From the NCBI RefSeq assembly GCF_024343615.1, contig NZ_RJUB01000156.1, positions 169,633 to 233,632 of the forward strand: a DNA stretch of 64,000 bases, in the 5' to 3' direction. The stretch comes from Ferruginibacter sp. HRS2-29. GTDB taxonomy: Bacteria; Bacteroidota; Bacteroidia; Chitinophagales; Chitinophagaceae. This document shows positions 58,818 to 64,000 of the stretch, one piece after another; position 1 is the first letter of the stretch; every line of letters begins with the position of its first letter. The notes beneath the pieces were generated by a model that ran no database searches, was not told the origin of the DNA, and saw only the letters and a program-made list of their open reading frames with translations. Position numbers and translations under genes: made by a program.

Positions 58818-61800
58818 ATGATTGCAAACAAAGGTTTATACGACCCTTCATTTGAACACGACTCCTGTGGTATAGGCTTTGTAGCGAACATGAAAGGAAG
58901 CAAGTCGCATCAGCATGTCGGGGATGCGCTCACGATCCTCGAAAACATGGAGCACCGAGGCGCCTGTGGCTGCGAGAACAATACCGGCGACGGTGCAGGT
59001 ATATTGATACAGATCCCACACGAATTTTTCTTCGATGAATGTATCCGTCTTGGCGTTCATTTGCCTTCTTCAGGTAAATATGGCGTCGGTGTGATTTTCT
59101 TTCCAAAAGAGATCCGCTTACGCGAAGAATGCCGCGATATCTTTAATCGCTCTGCCGAAAAACTTGGGCTGCAGATACTCGCTTACCGTGAAGTGCCTGT
59201 GAATACCAATGATATCGGCGAAAGCGCTTTAAGTGTAGAACCAGTGATGGAGCACGTTTTCGTAGCCTGTCCCGATCATATAACAGATGCCGACGAATTT
59301 GAACGTAAACTTTTTATACTGCGCAATTATGCTACACACACTGTTACAAATACTGTCAGGCAGGATGCCATCGGTTTCTACATGGCATCGCTTTCGCACA
59401 AAACCATTGTTTATAAAGGCCAGCTCACCAGCAAACAGGTACGCCATTATTTTCCGGACCTCAACGACAAAAGGGTTGTAAGCGCTTTCGGGCTAGTACA
59501 TTCCAGGTTTGCCACCAATACCTTTCCTTCCTGGAAACTGGCGCAGCCGTTCCGTTTCATTGCGCACAACGGGGAGATCAATACGCTTCAGGGAAATGTG
59601 AACTGGTTCAAAACCGGCGCCCACGGCTTTGTTTCGCCTTATTTTTCCAAGGAAGAAATGGACATGCTTTTTCCGATCATCACCAACGGGCAATCCGATT
59701 CTGCCTGTCTCGATAATGTGATCGAGCTGCTGGCGCTCTCCGGACGAAGCCTGCCACATGCTATGATGATGCTCATTCCCGAAGCATGGGATGGCAACGA
59801 ACAGATGGACCCGGTGAAAAAAGCTTTCTACGAATTTCACGCATCGATGATAGAACCCTGGGATGGCCCGGCTTCCATCTCCTTCACCGATGGAAAAATA
59901 ATCGGCGCAACGCTCGACAGGAACGGCCTTCGGCCTTCGCGTTATTGTGTAACGCACGATGACCGCGTGATCATGGCATCCGAAGCAGGAGCATTGCCGG
60001 TAGAACCTTCGCTGGTAAAAGAAAAGGGAAGGCTGCAGCCGGGTAAGATGTTTGTGGTGGATATGGAGCAGGGGCGTATCATCAGCGATGAAGAACTGAA
60101 ACAAACGATCTGCTCGCAAAAGCCTTATGGCGACTGGCTGAACCAATACAAGATACGTCTTGAAGACCTGCCTGAACCAAGGGTTACATTTTCGCATTTG
60201 TCCGACACTTCCATCCTTAAATACCATAAGGCTTTTGGTTATACAACAGAAGATATCGAGAACATCATCAAGCCGATGGCGCTGGATGCTAAAGAGCCTA
60301 TAGGTTCAATGGGCACGGATACGCCGCTGGCGATATTGAGCGAACAGCCGCAACACCTCAGTTCATATTTCAAACAATTATTTGCGCAGGTAACCAATCC
60401 GCCGATCGACCCCATTCGCGAAAAGATGGTGATGAGCCTTTCTATTTTCGTAGGAAATATCGGCAACTTATTGGATGAATCGCCGCTGCATTGCCACAAC
60501 GTGGCGCTGAAGCAACCGATACTCAGCAACAACAAATTGGAAAAGATAAGGAGTATCGATACCGGAATTTTCCAGGCAAAAACATTGCAGACTTATTTCC
60601 GGGCAGATGGCAAAAAAGGCTCGCTGCAAAAAGGGCTGGAACGTTTGTGCCGCTATGCGGAAGATGCGGTGAACGATGGCTTTGAAGTATTGATACTGAC
60701 CGATCGTGCGGTGGATAGCGATCACGCATCAATTCCTACATTGCTTGCTACCGCTGCTGTTCACCATCATTTGATCCGGAAGGGGTTGCGTGGACAGGTG
60801 GGTATCATCGTAGAAGCCGGCGACGTTTGGGAAGTACATCACTTCGCCTGCCTGCTCGCTTTTGGCGCAACGGCCATCAATCCATACCTGGCCTTGTCTA
60901 CTATCCGCAGCATGAAATACAACGGCACTCTGGAAACGGATTATACGGCGTATGAACTGCGCAAAAATTATATCAAAGCAGTCTGCGATGGCCTGTTGAA
61001 AGTGTTTTCAAAAATGGGCATTTCCACTTTGCAATCTTACCAGGGTGCACAGATATTGGAAATTCTCGGGCTCAACAGGGATGTGGTGTCAAAATATTTC
61101 ACCGGTGCCACTTCCCGCATTGAAGGCATCGGGCTGGATGAGATTGCAAAAGAAGCATTGGCCAAACATTACGTGGCATTCAGTAAAAAAACGATCCCGG
61201 TGGACCGGTTGCCGGTTGGTGGTATCTACCAGTGGAAACGCAAAGGTGAATTTCACCTGTTCAATCCGCAGACCATCCACTTATTGCAGCATGCCACCAA
61301 AACCAATGACTACGCCACTTTTAAGAAGTATTCAAAACTGGTGAATGATCAGAGTGAAAGGGCGGCAACATTACGGAGCCTGTTTCAGTTCAAAAAAAAC
61401 AGGCCTTCCATTTCCATTCATGAAGTAGAGCCTGCAGAAAATATTTACAAACGTTTCGCCACCGGCGCCATGTCTTTCGGCTCCATTTCCTGGGAAGCGC
61501 ATACTACATTGGCCATAGCTATGAACCGCCTGGGTGGCAAAAGCAATACCGGCGAAGGCGGCGAGGATGAAGTTCGTTACGAGCGGTTGAGCAATGGAGA
61601 TTCAATGCGCAGCTCTATCAAGCAGGTTGCCAGCGCACGTTTTGGCGTTACGAGTCTGTATTTGTCTGAAGCCGATGAGATACAGATCAAAATGGCACAA
61701 GGGGCCAAACCCGGTGAGGGCGGGCAATTGCCGGGATATAAAGTAGACGAATGGATCGGTAAGACAAGGCATTCCACGCCGGGCGTGGGATTGATATCGC

Positions 61801-63335
61801 CGCCGCCACATCATGATATTTATTCCATTGAAGACCTGGCGCAGCTGATCTTCGATCTTAAAAACGCCAACCGGGCAGCAAGGATCAATGTGAAACTGGT
61901 GAGCAAAGCCGGTGTGGGCACCATTGCCGCAGGTGTTGCCAAAGCGAAGGCGGATGTGATATTGATTGCCGGGCATGATGGCGGAACAGGCGCTTCGCCG
62001 CTTTCTTCCGTGCGCCATGCAGGGCTGCCGTGGGACCTTGGATTGGCAGAGGCACAGCAGACGTTGTTGAAAAATAAATTACGCAGCCGCGTCGTGCTGC
62101 AGGCCGATGGCCAGATGAAAACCGGTCGTGATATAGCGATAGCAGCTTTACTGGGTGCCGAAGAATGGGGTGTGGCTACCGCCGCATTAGTGGTGGAAGG
62201 TTGCATCATGATGCGCAAGTGTCATTTGAATACCTGTCCGGTTGGTGTGGCAACGCAAGACCAGGATCTGCGGAGACAATTTACCGGCAACCCGGATCAT
62301 GTAGTAAACTTTTTCCGTTTCATGGTAGAAGAACTCAGGGAGATCATGGCTCACCTGGGTTACAGGACGGTGAATGAAATGGTGGGCCAGGTGAATGATC
62401 TGGAAATGAGAGAAAATATCAATCACTGGAAATTCAGCAAACTCGATCTTTCGCCTATCCTTTACCGTGAGCCTGCAGCAGATGTTACCGGTTTGTACAA
62501 CCAGGAAATGCAGGATCATGGTTTGCATGAAGTGCTGGACTGGAAGTTATTGCAGGCAGCGCAGGCATCATTGGATCATGGTACGAAAACAAGCGCTTCA
62601 TTTGAAGTGATCAATACGGATCGTACAATAGGAACAATATTGTCGAATGAAATAACGAAACGTTACAAAGCAGCCGGTCTGCCGGAAGATACCATTCATT
62701 TCAAATTCACCGGTACTGCGGGGCAAAGTTTTGCAGCCTTCAATACCCAAGGGATCACCCATGAACTGGAAGGTGATGCGAATGATTATTTCGGGAAAGG
62801 GTTGAGCGGTGCAAAGCTGATCATTTATCCACCAGGATCTTCGTCATTCGTTCCCGAAGAAAACAGTATCATCGGTAACGTGGCATTTTATGGTGCTACC
62901 AGCGGCAATGCGTATATCCGTGGAAAAGCGGGCGAACGGTTTGCCGTGCGTAATTCAGGCGCTAATGTAGTGGTGGAAGGTATTGGCGACCACGGCTGCG
63001 AATATATGACCGGCGGGCGTGTAGTGATACTCGGTGGAACCGGAAGAAATTTTGCCGCAGGCATGAGTGGCGGCATCGCTTATGTATATGATGTGAAGGG
63101 AACGCTTCCGGATAATTGTAATAAGGAAATGGTAGACCTCGATCCGGTAGAGGAAAATGATCTGCAGGAATTGAAGGAAATGCTGACGCAGCATTTTTTA
63201 AATACGAAAAGTACGGTAGCAAAATTTGTACTGGATGATCTTGACAACCAGTTGCAGCATTTTGTAAAAGTATTTCCGAAGGATTATAAAAAAGTATTGC
63301 AAAAGAAAGTGGCAACAGGGGTGACGAAGCAGTAG
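58818..63335 (+). CDS. gltB: Glutamate synthase (GOGAT) large subunit
   Basis: GltB makes glutamate from glutamine and 2-oxoglutarate. The start at 58818 (MIANKGLYDPSFEHDSCG) is chosen because cleavage before Cys17 leaves the N-terminal catalytic Cys of the class II amidotransferase. An in-frame start at 58764 would lengthen the propeptide by 18 residues. The protein has 1,505 residues: the glutaminase domain to about 430, a central domain, the FMN-binding synthase barrel with its GHDGGTGASPLSS phosphate loop, the 3Fe-4S ligands in CIMMRKCHLNTC (near 1129), and a C-terminal GXXGXXXG-repeat beta-helix. It is followed 142 bp on by gltD. Confidence 0.97.
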   Translation: MIANKGLYDPSFEHDSCGIGFVANMKGSKSHQHVGDALTILENMEHRGACGCENNTGDGAGILIQIPHEFFFDECIRLGVHLPSSGKYGVGVIFFPKEIRLREECRDIFNRSAEKLGLQILAYREVPVNTNDIGESALSVEPVMEHVFVACPDHITDADEFERKLFILRNYATHTVTNTVRQDAIGFYMASLSHKTIVYKGQLTSKQVRHYFPDLNDKRVVSAFGLVHSRFATNTFPSWKLAQPFRFIAHNGEINTLQGNVNWFKTGAHGFVSPYFSKEEMDMLFPIITNGQSDSACLDNVIELLALSGRSLPHAMMMLIPEAWDGNEQMDPVKKAFYEFHASMIEPWDGPASISFTDGKIIGATLDRNGLRPSRYCVTHDDRVIMASEAGALPVEPSLVKEKGRLQPGKMFVVDMEQGRIISDEELKQTICSQKPYGDWLNQYKIRLEDLPEPRVTFSHLSDTSILKYHKAFGYTTEDIENIIKPMALDAKEPIGSMGTDTPLAILSEQPQHLSSYFKQLFAQVTNPPIDPIREKMVMSLSIFVGNIGNLLDESPLHCHNVALKQPILSNNKLEKIRSIDTGIFQAKTLQTYFRADGKKGSLQKGLERLCRYAEDAVNDGFEVLILTDRAVDSDHASIPTLLATAAVHHHLIRKGLRGQVGIIVEAGDVWEVHHFACLLAFGATAINPYLALSTIRSMKYNGTLETDYTAYELRKNYIKAVCDGLLKVFSKMGISTLQSYQGAQILEILGLNRDVVSKYFTGATSRIEGIGLDEIAKEALAKHYVAFSKKTIPVDRLPVGGIYQWKRKGEFHLFNPQTIHLLQHATKTNDYATFKKYSKLVNDQSERAATLRSLFQFKKNRPSISIHEVEPAENIYKRFATGAMSFGSISWEAHTTLAIAMNRLGGKSNTGEGGEDEVRYERLSNGDSMRSSIKQVASARFGVTSLYLSEADEIQIKMAQGAKPGEGGQLPGYKVDEWIGKTRHSTPGVGLISPPPHHDIYSIEDLAQLIFDLKNANRAARINVKLVSKAGVGTIAAGVAKAKADVILIAGHDGGTGASPLSSVRHAGLPWDLGLAEAQQTLLKNKLRSRVVLQADGQMKTGRDIAIAALLGAEEWGVATAALVVEGCIMMRKCHLNTCPVGVATQDQDLRRQFTGNPDHVVNFFRFMVEELREIMAHLGYRTVNEMVGQVNDLEMRENINHWKFSKLDLSPILYREPAADVTGLYNQEMQDHGLHEVLDWKLLQAAQASLDHGTKTSASFEVINTDRTIGTILSNEITKRYKAAGLPEDTIHFKFTGTAGQSFAAFNTQGITHELEGDANDYFGKGLSGAKLIIYPPGSSSFVPEENSIIGNVAFYGATSGNAYIRGKAGERFAVRNSGANVVVEGIGDHGCEYMTGGRVVILGGTGRNFAAGMSGGIAYVYDVKGTLPDNCNKEMVDLDPVEENDLQELKEMLTQHFLNTKSTVAKFVLDDLDNQLQHFVKVFPKDYKKVLQKKVATGVTKQ

Positions 63336-63339
63336 TTCT

Positions 63340-63466
63340 TTGCCGTAAAGACGGGAAGAAAAACAAGGTATTATAACAATGATAATAGAATTCATCGATT
63401 AAAACTGGCGGAGTTCAGGAAGTAGCAAACAAATATTTTGTTTTTTTCTTCCCGTCTTCCCGGCAA
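63340..63466. repeat. Inverted repeat in the gltB-gltD gap
   Basis: TTGCCGTAAAGACGGGAAGA and its continuation (63340-63366) pair imperfectly with the arm at 63438-63466 (CTTCCCGTCTTCCCGGCAA). It begins five bases after the gltB stop and ends 11 bp before the gltD ATG. Confidence 0.75.
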
Positions 63467-63477
63467 AAAAGATTACC

Positions 63478-64000
63478 ATGGGCAAACCAACAGGCTTTAC
63501 AGAATTCAACAGGCATCTGCCGGCCAGGGTTCCGGTTGCGGAGCGCCTGAAGAATTATGATGAATATGTGCTTCGTTACTCTGATAACGAATTGAACGAG
63601 CAAAGTGCCCGTTGCATGGATTGCGGCGTTCCGTTTTGCCACAATGGTTGCCCTCTTGGCAATGTGATCCCCGAATTCAACGACGCGGTATATAATAAAG
63701 ATTGGAAAGAAGCCTACGACATACTTTCTTCTACCAATAATTTCCCTGAATTCACCGGGAGGATCTGTCCGGCGCCTTGCGAGTCAGCCTGCGTGCTTGG
63801 TATCAATAAACCCGCGGTGGCCATTGAGGAAATAGAAAAACATATCATCGAGATAGCTTTTGAAAAAGGTTTTGTGCAGGCAAAACAACCCAACATACGT
63901 ACGGGGAAAAAAGTGGCGGTAGTCGGTAGCGGTCCTGCAGGCCTTGCGGCGGCGGCCCAATTGAATTCTGTTGGCCACCAGGTAACTGTATTTGAACGGG
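63478..64000 (+). CDS. gltD: Glutamate synthase small subunit, partial
   Basis: GltD passes electrons from NADPH through FAD to GltB. The first 174 residues are visible before the window ends. They contain the iron-sulfur Cys clusters CMDCGVPFCHNGCPLGNVIP (about 47-66) and GRICPAPCESACVLG, then the FAD-binding start VAVVGSGPAGLAAAAQL (about 146-162). The start is an ATG at 63478 (MGKPTGFTEF). The remaining part lies outside the window. Confidence 0.96.
   Translation, partial: MGKPTGFTEFNRHLPARVPVAERLKNYDEYVLRYSDNELNEQSARCMDCGVPFCHNGCPLGNVIPEFNDAVYNKDWKEAYDILSSTNNFPEFTGRICPAPCESACVLGINKPAVAIEEIEKHIIEIAFEKGFVQAKQPNIRTGKKVAVVGSGPAGLAAAAQLNSVGHQVTVFER

Noticed and set aside
59493..60227. Open frame of 244 codons on the minus strand
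   Set aside because: It is antisense to the gltB glutaminase domain and has a shadow-frame composition.

Overview
The window is ordinary chromosomal DNA from a member of the Bacteroidota, most likely family Chitinophagaceae. The evidence is a giant surface protein ending in a type IX secretion sorting domain, many short secreted proteins with Bacteroidota-style signal peptides, promoters fitting the TTG-N19-21-TAnnTTTG rule, a near absence of Shine-Dalgarno sequences, and relatives of Bacteroidota-specific families such as DUF6970. No rRNA, tRNA, CRISPR array or prophage is visible. The first and last genes are cut by the window edges.

Positions 1-21,900 are mostly housekeeping genes mixed with secreted proteins. 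They include an MG2-type surface protein (partial), a PfkB sugar kinase, Sua5/YrdC, RNase HII, heme A synthase, a membrane-anchored patatin, a lipid kinase, FabH, a CPBP protease, Obg, an amidohydrolase lipoprotein, an Xre regulator, three unknown secreted proteins, LigA, a free-standing HNH/HTH protein and a DUF2461 protein. From 22,282 to 34,788 lie a cupin-8 protein and two pieces of the phenylacetate degradation system (tetR-paaE and paaA-osmC-paaB-paaC). These are separated by a T9SS adhesin and a TPR-histidine kinase/LuxR response regulator pair. Both paa pieces carry the same inverted-repeat operator (AACTAA-N6-TTAGYT), so one TetR repressor probably controls both. Directly after paaC come an IS200-like/RAYT transposase and an array of GTTCCTACGGAAC palindromes.

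From 37,517 to 50,150 a complete branched-chain amino-acid cluster runs leuA-leuC-leuD-leuB, then ilvE-ilvD-ilvB-ilvN-ilvC-ilvA. Between leuB and ilvE there is a 35-codon leader peptide with 16 Ile or Val codons, followed by a perfect intrinsic terminator: a textbook transcription attenuator very like the enterobacterial ilv leader. Nearly every gap in this cluster holds a different dispersed repeat, and one repeat has become part of the ilvB coding sequence.

From 50,499 to 64,000 there is a three-gene secreted cassette ending in a YiiX-type papain-like amidase. Next is a urease operon (ureA-B-C-E-F-G-D plus a NicO-like nickel carrier) on the minus strand. Divergent from it are gltB and gltD, so ammonia release from urea sits beside ammonia assimilation. 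The most interesting observations are the Ile/Val attenuator, the RAYT/palindrome array, a structured terminator-ended RNA candidate upstream of the histidine kinase, the shared paa operator, and the repeat that became coding in ilvB.
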